A stretch of 64,000 nt of DNA, taken from Hydrogenophilales bacterium 16-64-46. GTDB taxonomy: Bacteria > Pseudomonadota > Gammaproteobacteria > Burkholderiales > Thiobacillaceae. The stretch is taken from NCBI GenBank assembly GCA_002281775.1, contig NCGY01000010.1, positions 84,743-148,742 of the forward strand, in the 5' to 3' direction. The notes beneath the pieces were generated by a model. It was given only the letters and a program-made list of their open reading frames with translations. It did no database searches and was not told where the DNA came from. Both the position numbers and the translations under genes were made by a program. Shown piece after piece: positions 9,187 to 17,594 of this stretch (within the stretch, counting starts at the first letter, position 1; each line of letters opens with the position of its first letter).

Positions 9187-11148
9187 CTAGCCGCAGTCTG
9201 CGTTCAGGTCCAGCAAGGGCTGGATGTAGGGCTCATAGTGTCGCCAGCGCGCCACCGAACCCGAATACATTTTTTGCCTCACCTGCCAGATGCTCGCGGT
9301 ACGCACCGCTTTCCTGTTTTCATGGAAATTCAGGCAGGCTGATTCCCAATCCAGCCCACAAAATGCGACCAACTGCCGGCTCGTCGCCTCTTGGTTAGCC
9401 ACCAATTCTTCATAATCGAATTCGAAAAAGGATTCGGATGGAAGAACCGCCCGCCAGTGATCCATCAGGCGGCGATACTGACGATAGTAGAAGGCCAGAT
9501 CATCCAGATTTCGTCCGTATTCATGTCCCTTGAAATTCTGGAAATAGATGGACAGACAGGTATCGGCCGGATTGCGTCTCACATGGATGATGCGTGCGTT
9601 GGGCTGCAGGCCATGCAACAGGCCAAGGCGCTTGAAGTTATCCGGCATTTTGTCCGTGACGCGATCAGCAAGTGCCGCGCCATCCACCGTCTCCAGGTCT
9701 TCCAGACCCGCCGTGACCAGTTTTCTCGCCAGCACACCGTCATCGGCCAGCAATTCCCCCAGCGACAGTTCCTTGTCCACGTAAGGCCAGTACATGCGCT
9801 CGCCTCCGCCCGCCACACGGGAATGCGCCGAGAGTATCTGGTCAGTCAGGGTCGTACCCGAACGCGGCATACCCACAATATAGACCGGTCGCGGGGTGGG
9901 GTCAGAGAAGGGCCGCAATGCCGAAATCGCTGCCTTGTCGAATCGTGCAATCTGGCGGTCGACCCAACTTGAAAACGCCTCCCGATCAAATGGCGCATCG
10001 CGCGCAGCAATCCAGTTGCCGCGCGCATAACAGGCAAACGCCGCCTCGTAGGCTCCGAGTCTGTCGAGTGCCCTGCCTAGCGCAAAGCACAACTTGTCGA
10101 GGCCCTCTTTTGCATCGTCGACGCTGTCTGCCAGATGGCGTGCCTGCAACAGTTCCGGGTCATCCAGCCGGTCGTAACGCTGCTCCCCCACAATGTGGGC
10201 CATCACGGCCAGATCGCCCGGTTTCAACGTCAGGGCATGCCGGAAAACAGACAGCGCCTCGTCAAACGTGCCCTGCGCTTTCAATGCACAGCCCAATTCG
10301 ACATGGCTCTCGACAGCATTCGGCCTCAAAGCCACGATCTTTCGGCTGTAAGCCACCGCCTCGTCCGCTGCCTCACCCTCCAGCCAGTAACTGACCAGAT
10401 TGCTCAGCACGCCGATATTGGCAGGCTCGAGTTCCTCGGCTTCGCGCAGCAAGGTCAGAGCCTCGGCCCTGCGCTGCGTCATGGCCATCGCTGTGGCCAT
10501 GCTGATTCGCGCATCCACATGCCTGGGCAGCCGTTTCAGGACCTTGCGGAAACAGTCCAGCGCATCTTCATAGCGTGGCGGCCGGCTTTTCATGTGGGCA
10601 TTCCCGAGCAGGTACCAAGCCTGCCCCAGAGCGGGATTCAGGCGGCAGGATCGCTCCAGCTCAGGCAAGGCTTCATCTGTCCGGCCAAGCATGAGCAGCA
10701 GGCTGCCCAGCAACATGCACCGCTCCGCGTCGCCCGGTGCCAGAAAGATCGATTCACGATAGGCGCGCACGGCCGCATCCGGCTGACCCAAAGCCTGTTC
10801 GAGCAGGGCGGCGTTGGCCCAGAAATCCGCATCCCGGGGTTTCAGTTCAAGCGAGCGTCGCACCATGCCGGCCGCCTGGTCTGCCCGCCCTGCCTCCATC
10901 AAAAGCATGCCCAGATAATGCAGCGCATCGGGATGCTCGGGCTGGCGCGCGAGCGTCGCCTGGTAGTGTCGCGCAGCCTCGGCCTTGTTGCCTGCGAGAT
11001 GAGCCCTGTGCCCCTGCCGGTAGAGCTGCGCCGCGCCTGCCTGCGCCGCCTGGGTGGCCGCACCGTGCGGTTCAGCTGTCCCGCAGCAATGTTTGTAACG
11101 CTTCCCACTGCCGCAGGGGCATGGGTCCTTGCGCCCGACTCCCGCCAT
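9187..11148 (-). CDS. SEC-C motif, TPR and sulfotransferase-domain protein
   Basis: A 653-residue three-part protein. Residues 8-23 (DPCPCGSGKRYKHCCG) form a SEC-C zinc finger. Residues of about 40-340 are tandem TPR repeats, with motifs such as ALHYLGMLLMEAGRADQA and AWYLLGNAHMKSRPPRYEDA. From about 420 is a sulfotransferase domain with the PAPS 5'-phosphosulfate loop VGMPRSGTTL, then a full C-terminal end (NFHENRKAVRTAS, QVRQKMYSGSVARW). Such proteins may sulfate a carbohydrate or protein, but the acceptor is unknown; the SEC-C finger in front is notable. It is divergent from a second TPR-sulfotransferase, with 86 bp between them. Confidence 0.85.
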   Translation of the reverse strand: MAGVGRKDPCPCGSGKRYKHCCGTAEPHGAATQAAQAGAAQLYRQGHRAHLAGNKAEAARHYQATLARQPEHPDALHYLGMLLMEAGRADQAAGMVRRSLELKPRDADFWANAALLEQALGQPDAAVRAYRESIFLAPGDAERCMLLGSLLLMLGRTDEALPELERSCRLNPALGQAWYLLGNAHMKSRPPRYEDALDCFRKVLKRLPRHVDARISMATAMAMTQRRAEALTLLREAEELEPANIGVLSNLVSYWLEGEAADEAVAYSRKIVALRPNAVESHVELGCALKAQGTFDEALSVFRHALTLKPGDLAVMAHIVGEQRYDRLDDPELLQARHLADSVDDAKEGLDKLCFALGRALDRLGAYEAAFACYARGNWIAARDAPFDREAFSSWVDRQIARFDKAAISALRPFSDPTPRPVYIVGMPRSGTTLTDQILSAHSRVAGGGERMYWPYVDKELSLGELLADDGVLARKLVTAGLEDLETVDGAALADRVTDKMPDNFKRLGLLHGLQPNARIIHVRRNPADTCLSIYFQNFKGHEYGRNLDDLAFYYRQYRRLMDHWRAVLPSESFFEFDYEELVANQEATSRQLVAFCGLDWESACLNFHENRKAVRTASIWQVRQKMYSGSVARWRHYEPYIQPLLDLNADCG

Positions 11149-11234
11149 GTTCGTCCCTCTATGACCAGGCTCCCGTCTTGTGCGAATCCGGCACGCCTGT
11201 TAAAAACCCGGCAGCTTACTATGCGGCCCCCATC

Positions 11235-12767
11235 ATGCCCACCTTCCCAGCTCTGGAACCCATCATCGCACTTGCCCGTGCCGGTCAGATCGACGCCGCC
11301 TCGACCCTTTGCAAACGCCAGCTGGCCCTCACGCCGGAAGATGCGGAAACCTGGCATCTCTCCGCCCTGCTACAGATGCTTTCAGGCCAGCCCCGGCCCG
11401 CGGTTGAAGGCTACCGCCGCGCGATCACCCTCGATCCTGCCGTGGCGAAATACCACAGCAATCTCGCCAACGCCCTGCTCGCCTGTCAGGACCCCGAGGC
11501 TGCCGAACATCACTACCGTCACGCGCTCAAGCTGGCTGCCCCTCCTCCCGAAACCCGCTACAACCTGGCGCTGATGCTGAGCCGGCAAGACCGCACCGAA
11601 GAGGCCGAAACCGTATTGACCGAAGCCACGCCCCTGGCCACGCTTGACGCGGATGCCTGCACCCTTCTCGGCAACTGCCAACAAAAGAACGGCCGGGTGC
11701 TTCAAGCCCATTCAAGTTACCAGCGTGCACTCGAACTGAATCCTGACGACGCCGACACCCGGGCCGAATTGAGTCTGATGCAGGAAGCCCTCAACCAACT
11801 GGATGACGCTGCGACAAGTGCCCGGCAAGTCCTAGCGCGCAAACCAGACCACCCCCTTGCCAGCTTCGTCGAGGCGCGCCTGTTACGCCGCGCCGGCAAG
11901 CTCGACGAAGCGCTCGGGCGACTGGGCAGCTTGCACTTAGACGCCCTGCCCGGCCCCCTCGCCGCAGCAGCCCGCAATGAAGAAGGCCAGATACTGGATC
12001 GCCTGGACCGCACCGATACAGCCTTTGCCAGTTTCGTTTCGGCCAAGCAGACGCAGCTAAGGCACGCCCCTGAGCGCCTGGCCATTCAGGCACGTGCTTA
12101 TCTGGCGGAAGTCACAGGCCTGCTTTCGGAGGAAAGCTCATACGGCTCGATCACCATCCCACCACAGCCCGACGAGCCCCGGCCGGTTTTCCTGGTCGGT
12201 TTTCCCCGCTCCGGCACCACCCTGCTGGAGACCATGCTGGGCGGACATCCCGGCATACAGTCACTGGAAGAGCGCCCCCTCATCCAGACCCTGACTGCCA
12301 GTCATCCCGAACTGTTCACCGGCCAGGCGGCCCGAACCCCTTTACCCACTGCAACACGCCGCAGCCTGCAATCGCTGTATTTCGATCTGGCCGGGCGCGA
12401 CACGCCACGCCGGCCGGAGACGCTCTGGCTCGACAAACTGCCACTCAATCTGCTGCGCGTTCCCGCCATCCTGCGCATCTTCCCGGCTGCTCGCTTCATC
12501 CTCGCGCTGCGCCATCCATGTGACGTCTGCCTGAGCTGCCAGATGCAGCTCTTCGCGCTCAACCCTGCCATGGCCCAATTGAGCACACTTGAATCCACGG
12601 CACAGTTCTATGCGCTGGCCATGCAGGTTTGGCAACGCTACGTGCGCGACCTCCCGCTCAGGGTTCATCCCATCCGCTATGAAGACTTAGTGCATGCGCC
12701 TGAAGCCGAACTGGCGCGTCTGCTGGACTTCCTGGAGTTACCCTGGCACGACAACGGCAGCAGGTGA
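11235..12767 (+). pseudogene. TPR-sulfotransferase, C-terminally truncated
   Basis: The 510-residue frame has TPR repeats over about residues 1-230 and a sulfotransferase domain starting with VGFPRSGTTLLE near residue 322. Conserved segments such as LALRHPCDVCLS and IRYEDLVHAPEAEL follow. It stops right after LLDFLELPWHD. The homologue at 9187-11148 continues there with NFHENRKAVRTAS and about 50 more residues, so the end is lost. The lost part is replaced by the 3' half of an osmC-like gene, which starts in another frame at the break. It has no SEC-C finger. It may still be expressed, but the fold is probably incomplete. Confidence 0.75.
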
Positions 12768-12982
12768 CCGACTGCGTCGCCGACCTCGACGCCGAGCGCG
12801 CCGACAGCGACCCGAAAGTCTTCACGAAAATCCACGTGCATTTCACCGTCACCGGCAAGGCGCTCGACCCCAAGCGCGTCGAGCAGGCGGTCACGCTCTC
12901 GGCCGAGAAATACTGCTCGGCCAGCATCATGCTCGGCAAAACGACCGAGATCACGCACGACTTCGAAGTCGTCGAAGGCTGA
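12740..12982 (+). pseudogene. OsmC-family 3' fragment, copy 1
   Basis: From about 12743 the frame reads RQQVTDCVADLDAERAD, then FTKIHVHFTVTGKALD, and ends AEKYCSASIMLGK and EITHDFEVVEG. This is the C-terminal half of an OsmC/YhfA-type peroxiredoxin-like protein, with its conserved Cys in EKYCSAS. The family is normally about 135-145 residues; the N-terminal half, with the other cysteine, is missing. A GTG at 12764 could start a 72-residue peptide. It overlaps the end of the truncated sulfotransferase gene. Confidence 0.82.
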
Positions 12983-13028
12983 AACAAAAGGGGCGTCACA
13001 AGACGGCGTTGCCTCGCGCAATAAGCAC

Positions 13029-13226
13029 CTAGGCTGCGATTTGCTCGAAAGAGAATTTCGGAATATCCGCCCGGTCATGCGCATGCTCGACGGTAATGCC
13101 GCAGACATTTCCTTCGGCGTCCAGATCAAGCAACGTGTTCTCGTCGAGATCCCGGCTTTCGCTCACCGGCGTGGATTTGAACTCGATGTATAGCGTATCG
13201 GTATCCTGAAAGTACTTGATCTTCAT
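13029..13226 (-). CDS. DUF2283 family small protein
   Basis: A 65-residue protein with the DUF2283 pattern: MKIKYFQDTDTLYIEF at the start, a central DLDENTLLDLDAEGNV and GITVEHA near the end. DUF2283 proteins are small single-domain proteins, often encoded next to a DUF4258-like gene in an arrangement that looks like a toxin-antitoxin module, although the function is not established. Its ATG overlaps the stop of the upstream gene by 4 bp, so the pair should be translated together. A relic of a close homologue lies at 7796-7876. Confidence 0.88.
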   Translation of the reverse strand: MKIKYFQDTDTLYIEFKSTPVSESRDLDENTLLDLDAEGNVCGITVEHAHDRADIPKFSFEQIAA

Positions 13227-13459
13227 GGCATGAACCTCCGATCGAAAAACGCGTTGTGGACGGTTTCCCCATCCGGCAGAAGAATCACGCGCAGATACCT
13301 GGCTTCGGCCTCCGCAATGGAGGCCCAGCGTCGTATCCGCCCGTCGGCCTGAATCACTTCCCGGTCGGGGTGGTCGATCACATACTGAATCCACTCCAAC
13401 TCAATCAAGGCTCGATCGGGTCGTTGCCTCATGGAGAGAAAGTATTGCGTAAACTTCAC
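13223..13459 (-). CDS. DUF4258-like small protein, partner of the DUF2283 gene
   Basis: A GTG-started 78-residue protein, VKFTQYFLSMRQRPDRA at the start, WIQYVIDHPDREVIQADGR in the middle and LRVILLPDGETVHNAFFDR near the end. The His-Pro-Asp-Arg core, the strand Y-L-R-V-I-L and the closing segment resemble the DUF4258 toxin-like fold. The frame continues upstream in the osmC fragment, so I placed the start at GTG 13459; no strong ribosome site supports it. It is the upstream gene of a two-gene cassette. The family assignment is from memory and moderately sure. Confidence 0.65.
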   Translation of the reverse strand: MKFTQYFLSMRQRPDRALIELEWIQYVIDHPDREVIQADGRIRRWASIAEAEARYLRVILLPDGETVHNAFFDRRFMP

Positions 13460-13499
13460 GTTGCCAGTGTAACAAACAAGGAAGCCATCCAGCCGGACA

Positions 13500-13769
13500 A
13501 CAACGGCGTCGTCCGACATTGTCCGCGTTCTGCACAGGGGCCGGCAACAGGTGAGTGACTGCATCGCGGATATCGATGCCGAGCGCGCCGAAACCGATCC
13601 AAAAGTCTTCACACGCATACACGTGCATTTCACCGTCACCGGCAAGTCGCTCGACGCCAAGCGCGTAGAGCAGGCAGTCAAACTTTCGGCCGAGAAATAC
13701 TGCTCGGCGTCGATCATGCTCGGCAAGGTCGCGGAGATCACTCACGATTTCGAGATCGCTGCTGACTGA
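13500..13769 (+). pseudogene. OsmC-family 3' fragment, copy 2
   Basis: The frame reads SDIVRVLHRGRQQVSDC, then FTRIHVHFTVTGKSLD and AEKYCSASIMLGK, ending EITHDFEIAAD. It is about 78 percent identical in protein to copy 1 over 72 residues and extends about 13 residues further upstream. The helix before the RQQV segment is retained, but the N-terminal half is missing and an in-frame stop lies at 13470. The two copies differ at many positions, so they are not a recent duplication. Confidence 0.8.
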
Positions 13770-13788
13770 ACACATCAGTCAGCACTGC

Positions 13789-13820
13789 ATAAAAAAACGG
13801 ACTCCCGAAGGAGTCCGTTT
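13789..13820 (-). terminator. Rho-independent terminator of the second porin gene
   Basis: The arms at 13795-13805 and 13810-13820 pair with a CGAA loop and are followed by seven U on the minus strand. The layout mirrors that of the first porin. The osmC fragment (plus strand) ends 20 bp before it and could share it. Confidence 0.85.
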
Positions 13821-13857
13821 CAGCTTCGTTTTCAAACCGGGTTGCCCCGGCGTTGAA

Positions 13858-14946
13858 TCAGAAGGCGTGCTTCAGGCCGACGCCGAAGGTCGATGGATCC
13901 GCGCCATTCGCGACAGTGGTGGAGTCGCTCACGCCCTGGGCGCGGCCCAGATCGAATGCGGCGTTGGTGTCGTTCTTGATCTGCGCGTAAAACAGGGAGG
14001 CGGTCGTGCGCTTGGACAGATTGTAGTCGACGCCAACGGTGTACTGCTTGGCGCCGCTGTCGCTCACGCCCTCATAGTCGCCGACCGTCAGGTAGTTGGC
14101 CTTGAGGACGACGTTGCCCAGCGCGTAGTTGGCGAACAGACCCCAGCCGTTGCGATCGTCGGACGCCAGTGCGGCGTCGCCCGACGCGCGCTCATACACC
14201 GCGCCCAGTTTGAAATCGGCAACGTTGAAGCCGGCGACCGCGCGCCAGATGCTACGGTCGATTTCGTCGTTGGTCGCGTTGATCAACGTGTTGTGGCGCT
14301 CATAGCCCAGACCCAGCATCAGCGGACCGTTGGCGTAGTCGGCGGACACGCTGTAGCCGTCGCGATCATTACAATCCGCACCAGCCACGCAGCTGGGGAA
14401 GGTCGCGCCGGCACCGGAGACACCGTGATCAGCAGTGTAAGCCGCCATCAGCGTCAGGCCACTGAAGTTCGGGGAAATATAAACCACGGTATTGTTGGGG
14501 CGCAGGTCATAGGACGAGGTGCCGGACACGGCGTTCGCGCCCAGCAGGTTGCGCGAGTCGGCAAGGGTGTCGCCGAAGTTGTCAACCTTGCCGCGCAGCG
14601 ACTTGACCGGGGTGTCGTAACGGCCCAACAGGACGGAACCGAAGCCGCCCTTGAGGCCGACAAAGGTGTTGCGAGTCGCGAAGGGGCCGCCGCTCTCGTC
14701 CAGGAAGACGGTCGATTCGATCTGCCAGATCGCGGCGAGGCCGCCGCCGAGGTCTTCGGTGCCCTTGAAGCCGATGCGGCTGTTCTGGGAAGCAAGCGAA
14801 AGCTGGCGATCTTCGGTACCGGTGTCGGAATCGATGCTCGCGACGGCGAAGTTCAGTACACCATAGATGTCGACGTTGCTGGTGGCCGCGAAAGCGGGAG
14901 CGGAGACGGCGCCGGCAACAGCCAGAGCGATCAGGGATTTTTTCAT
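13858..14946 (-). CDS. Gram-negative porin (intact)
   Basis: A 362-residue general diffusion porin. It has a signal peptide (MKKSLIALAVAGAVSAPAFA), a mature start TSNVDIYGVLNFAV, the IGFKGTEDLGGGLAAIWQ segment and FAT-rich strands. It ends GVGLKHAF with the C-terminal Phe required for assembly by the BAM complex. One potential disulfide in a loop is suggested by PSCVAGADCN. The start is supported by an AGGAG site. It is a paralogue of the porin at 7934-9025. Confidence 0.95.
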   Translation of the reverse strand: MKKSLIALAVAGAVSAPAFAATSNVDIYGVLNFAVASIDSDTGTEDRQLSLASQNSRIGFKGTEDLGGGLAAIWQIESTVFLDESGGPFATRNTFVGLKGGFGSVLLGRYDTPVKSLRGKVDNFGDTLADSRNLLGANAVSGTSSYDLRPNNTVVYISPNFSGLTLMAAYTADHGVSGAGATFPSCVAGADCNDRDGYSVSADYANGPLMLGLGYERHNTLINATNDEIDRSIWRAVAGFNVADFKLGAVYERASGDAALASDDRNGWGLFANYALGNVVLKANYLTVGDYEGVSDSGAKQYTVGVDYNLSKRTTASLFYAQIKNDTNAAFDLGRAQGVSDSTTVANGADPSTFGVGLKHAF

Positions 14947-15248
14947 TACTTTCTCCTAAGAAAGAAAAATAAAGCCGTCGGGGTTTTAAAGCTCTGCAGA
15001 GCTGTCCTACATGCAGTGCGCTTGATGGACGAGGTCGATTATCCAGACTCGTTCCAGCCCGGCAAGAAAAGCTGTTGTTTTTTATGTCGCCCGCGGAAAA
15101 AGTGTTGTTTTGTTGCACACCCGCACCGACCGGCCAGTCTTGCGGGCGCGATGAACGGGGTTCGACAACGGCAGCATGCAGCCATCGGGAAGCTCGCTTC
15201 GGGCCCTGCCTACAATAAAAGGCCTTTTGTATTTTCGAGGAGACGGCC
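14947..15248. promoter_or_regulatory. Intergenic region between the porin and ypfJ-like genes
   Basis: This 302-bp gap drives two divergent genes. On the porin side I see the ribosome site and, further upstream, two TGTTGTTTT direct repeats at 15073 and 15103, 30 bp apart, which may be a regulator site. On the ypfJ side there is a TACAAT -10-like hexamer at 15211-15216, followed by the palindrome AAAAGGCCTTTT and a GAGGAG ribosome site. No coding potential is convincing. Confidence 0.4.
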
Positions 15249-16097
15249 ATGCGCTGGGAACGAGGACGACGCAGCAGCAACATCGAAGACCGTCGCGGCA
15301 TGCGCATCGGCGGCAGAGGTCTGGCCGGAGGCGGAATCGGCGCGATCGTGCTCGCGCTCGTCGCGATGTATTTCGGCGTCGACCCGTCCGTCGTGCTCAA
15401 TCAGGTCGGCGGCCCGGCGCCGACGCAGGAACGGGTCGCGACCACCCCCGAGGAAGAGCGGCTCAAAGAATTCATGGCGGTGGTGCTCGCGGACACGGAA
15501 GACGTGTGGGGCACGCTGTTCCAGCAGTCCGGACAGCGGTATCGGCAGCCGACGCTGGTGCTGTTTTCGGGGGCGGTACAGTCGGCGTGCGGATTCGCAG
15601 AGGCAGCAATGGGGCCTTTCTATTGCCCGGGTGACCAGAAGCTCTATCTCGACATGAGCTTCTTCAACGATCTTGCGCGGCGCCACGACGCACCGGGCGA
15701 TTTTGCGCAGGCGTATGTGGTGGCGCACGAGGTAGGCCACCACATCCAGACGCTTCTGGGCATTTCGGAAAAGGTCCACGCGGCGCGCGGCAGGGCAAGC
15801 GAGGCGGAAGGCAATGCCCTGCAGGTGCGCATGGAACTCCAGGCGGACTGCTATGCCGGGGTGTGGGCCTACCATGCCAACCGGGAACGGCAGGTGCTGG
15901 AACCCGGCGACACCGAGGAAGCGCTGGCCGCCGCCGCCGGGGTGGGCGACGACCGCCTGCAGCAGCAGGCCCGGGGCTATGTGGTGCCGGAATCCTTCAC
16001 CCACGGGTCGTCCGAGCAACGGATGCGCTGGTTCCAGCGGGGCATGCAGTCGGGCGATCCGGGGCAGTGCGATACGTTCAAGGCGGCGCGGTTGTAG
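15249..16097 (+). CDS. YpfJ-type putative neutral zinc metallopeptidase
   Basis: A 282-residue protein with an N-terminal membrane anchor (GIGAIVLALVAMYFGV at about residues 30-45) and a zincin core. The zinc motif HEVGHH occurs near residue 160 (VVAHEVGHHIQTL), and the third-ligand region contains ELQADCYAG with Glu and Asp. The Cys pair in SACG and FYCPGDQ fits the family. YpfJ-family proteins are common but their substrate is unknown. The start is preceded by GAGGAG. REP-like repeats follow directly after the stop. Confidence 0.92.
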   Translation: MRWERGRRSSNIEDRRGMRIGGRGLAGGGIGAIVLALVAMYFGVDPSVVLNQVGGPAPTQERVATTPEEERLKEFMAVVLADTEDVWGTLFQQSGQRYRQPTLVLFSGAVQSACGFAEAAMGPFYCPGDQKLYLDMSFFNDLARRHDAPGDFAQAYVVAHEVGHHIQTLLGISEKVHAARGRASEAEGNALQVRMELQADCYAGVWAYHANRERQVLEPGDTEEALAAAAGVGDDRLQQQARGYVVPESFTHGSSEQRMRWFQRGMQSGDPGQCDTFKAARL

Positions 16098-16127
16098 TAC
16101 ACATCAGCGATGCAATTCATCCCAGGA

Positions 16128-16198
16128 CGCAGGGCGGGAGTACTTTCCGCCGCAAAGACGGATCCGGGCTGCGTCGGCAAGGTATTGCCGACCTACGG
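16128..16198. repeat. REP-like palindromic repeat, copy A
   Basis: Two small palindromes form the unit: GGCGGG...TTTCCGCC, and CGTCGGCAA with TTGCCGACC. The second matches copy B with one changed base. It lies in the ypfJ-clsB gap, which otherwise shows no gene. Confidence 0.8.
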
Positions 16199-16259
16199 AT
16201 GGTCTAGAGCTGGTCGTGACCAAGGACGAGAATTTCGTCATCCGCACTTCGGTCAAGAA

Positions 16260-16339
16260 CGTAGGGCGGGAATAATTTCCCGCCGCAGAGGGCAGGTCCA
16301 GGACTACCAGCGCGTCGGCAAAGTATTGCCGACCTACGG
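16260..16339. repeat. REP-like palindromic repeat, copy B
   Basis: The same order of two hairpins as in copy A: GTAGGGCGGGA with TTTCCCGCC, then CGTCGGCAA with TTGCCGACC. The spacer between hairpins differs. Extragenic palindromes of this type often occur scattered in beta- and gammaproteobacterial genomes. Confidence 0.8.
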
Positions 16340-16406
16340 TTGCTACCCTCATCGCCGCACTGAATAGTGGCAAGTGACTCGTCGAGATTGCCTGAACTCG
16401 TCGCAA

Positions 16407-17594
16407 TCAAGCCCAGCGTCCACTCCCCACCAGCCCCACGATCCCCCGCACCACGCCATAGGCCAGCCACGACAGCACGCGGTGTGGCCAGGGCCGGCGC
16501 TGCCAGTCGTCCGGATCCAGTGCGGGGGCGGTGGCAAAGGCGGGCTCCAGCCTGTTCAGCAGTTCGCTGGCCAGGGCGGTGTCGTCGATGACGATATTGG
16601 CCTCGCGCGCCATCAACAGGCTGAGCGGGTCGATGTTGCTGGACCCCACGGTGGCCCACTGGCCATCGACGACGGCCACCTTGGCGTGGAGTTCGCTCAA
16701 ATGGTGTTCATGGAGCTCCACGCCTGCTGACAGCAGGTCGCGATACAGCGCCCTGGCGGCCGCCAGAAAGAACGGATGGTCGGTATGCCCCTGCAGCAGC
16801 AGGCGCACCCGCACGCCGCGCGCGGCGGCCTTTTTCAGCAGGGTGCGAAACCGCCGGCCGGGCAGGAAATAGGCGTTGGCGATGACGATTTCGCGCTGCG
16901 CCAGCGCCAATGCGGCGAGATATCCCCGCTCGATATCGCGCCGATGGGCCACGTTATCGCGCACCACAAAAGCCGCGCGAACGTGGCCGTCGGTGGGCCA
17001 GGCGGGTTCGATGCTGGCGTCCGGCAGGGGCCGCTTGAACTGGGTGAGTGCCACCAGCCGCCATAGCCGACGCACATTGGCGTGAATATCGGCAAGCAGC
17101 GGCCCGCGTACTTCCACGGTGAAATCCAGTCGCGGCCAGGGCAGTCGCACGGGTTCATGGTCGTCGATGAGGTTGATGCCGCCGACGAATGCGACCGAAG
17201 CATCGATTACCGCAACCTTGCGGTGCAATCGCCGCAGGCTGGCCGGCTTGAAATGCCAGCCCGCAAGCAGCGGGCGATAGACCAGCACGATGGCTCCCGC
17301 CTGCTCCAGCCGGATACGCCAGTCAGCCGGAAAATCCCGCGCGCCGATGCCGTCGATCAGGAGCCGGACCCTGACCCCCCTGCGTGCGGCGCGCACCAGT
17401 GCATCGCACACTGCCCCGGCCGTGGCGTCGGTGTTGAAGATATAGGTTTCGAGATGAATCTCGGCGCGCGCCGCGTCACACGCGGCAATCAGGGCCGGGA
17501 AAAAATCGGCTCCGCCCGCCAGCAGCCGCACCCGGTTGCCCGGCACGGGTTCGACACTGCGGAACACCCGTCGCCAGACGTTCCGCCGCGTCAT
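16407..17594 (-). CDS. clsB: Cardiolipin synthase B-like phospholipase D protein
   Basis: ClsB condenses phospholipids into cardiolipin at the inner membrane. Both phospholipase-D HKD motifs are present in the 395-residue protein: LHRKVAVIDASVAFVGG in the first half, and LHAKVAVVDGQWATVGSSNID in the second. The first has the form HxKxxxxD. No N-terminal transmembrane pair is visible, which fits ClsB more than ClsA. Its start overlaps the upstream endonuclease/exonuclease-family gene by 4 bp. It closes a minus-strand operon that starts near fmdB. Confidence 0.9.
   Translation of the reverse strand: MTRRNVWRRVFRSVEPVPGNRVRLLAGGADFFPALIAACDAARAEIHLETYIFNTDATAGAVCDALVRAARRGVRVRLLIDGIGARDFPADWRIRLEQAGAIVLVYRPLLAGWHFKPASLRRLHRKVAVIDASVAFVGGINLIDDHEPVRLPWPRLDFTVEVRGPLLADIHANVRRLWRLVALTQFKRPLPDASIEPAWPTDGHVRAAFVVRDNVAHRRDIERGYLAALALAQREIVIANAYFLPGRRFRTLLKKAAARGVRVRLLLQGHTDHPFFLAAARALYRDLLSAGVELHEHHLSELHAKVAVVDGQWATVGSSNIDPLSLLMAREANIVIDDTALASELLNRLEPAFATAPALDPDDWQRRPWPHRVLSWLAYGVVRGIVGLVGSGRWA

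Noticed and set aside
12740..13769. The two osmC fragments as attachment sites of an integrative element
   Set aside because: No integrase gene is between or beside them and the two copies differ too much to be att sites of a recent event.
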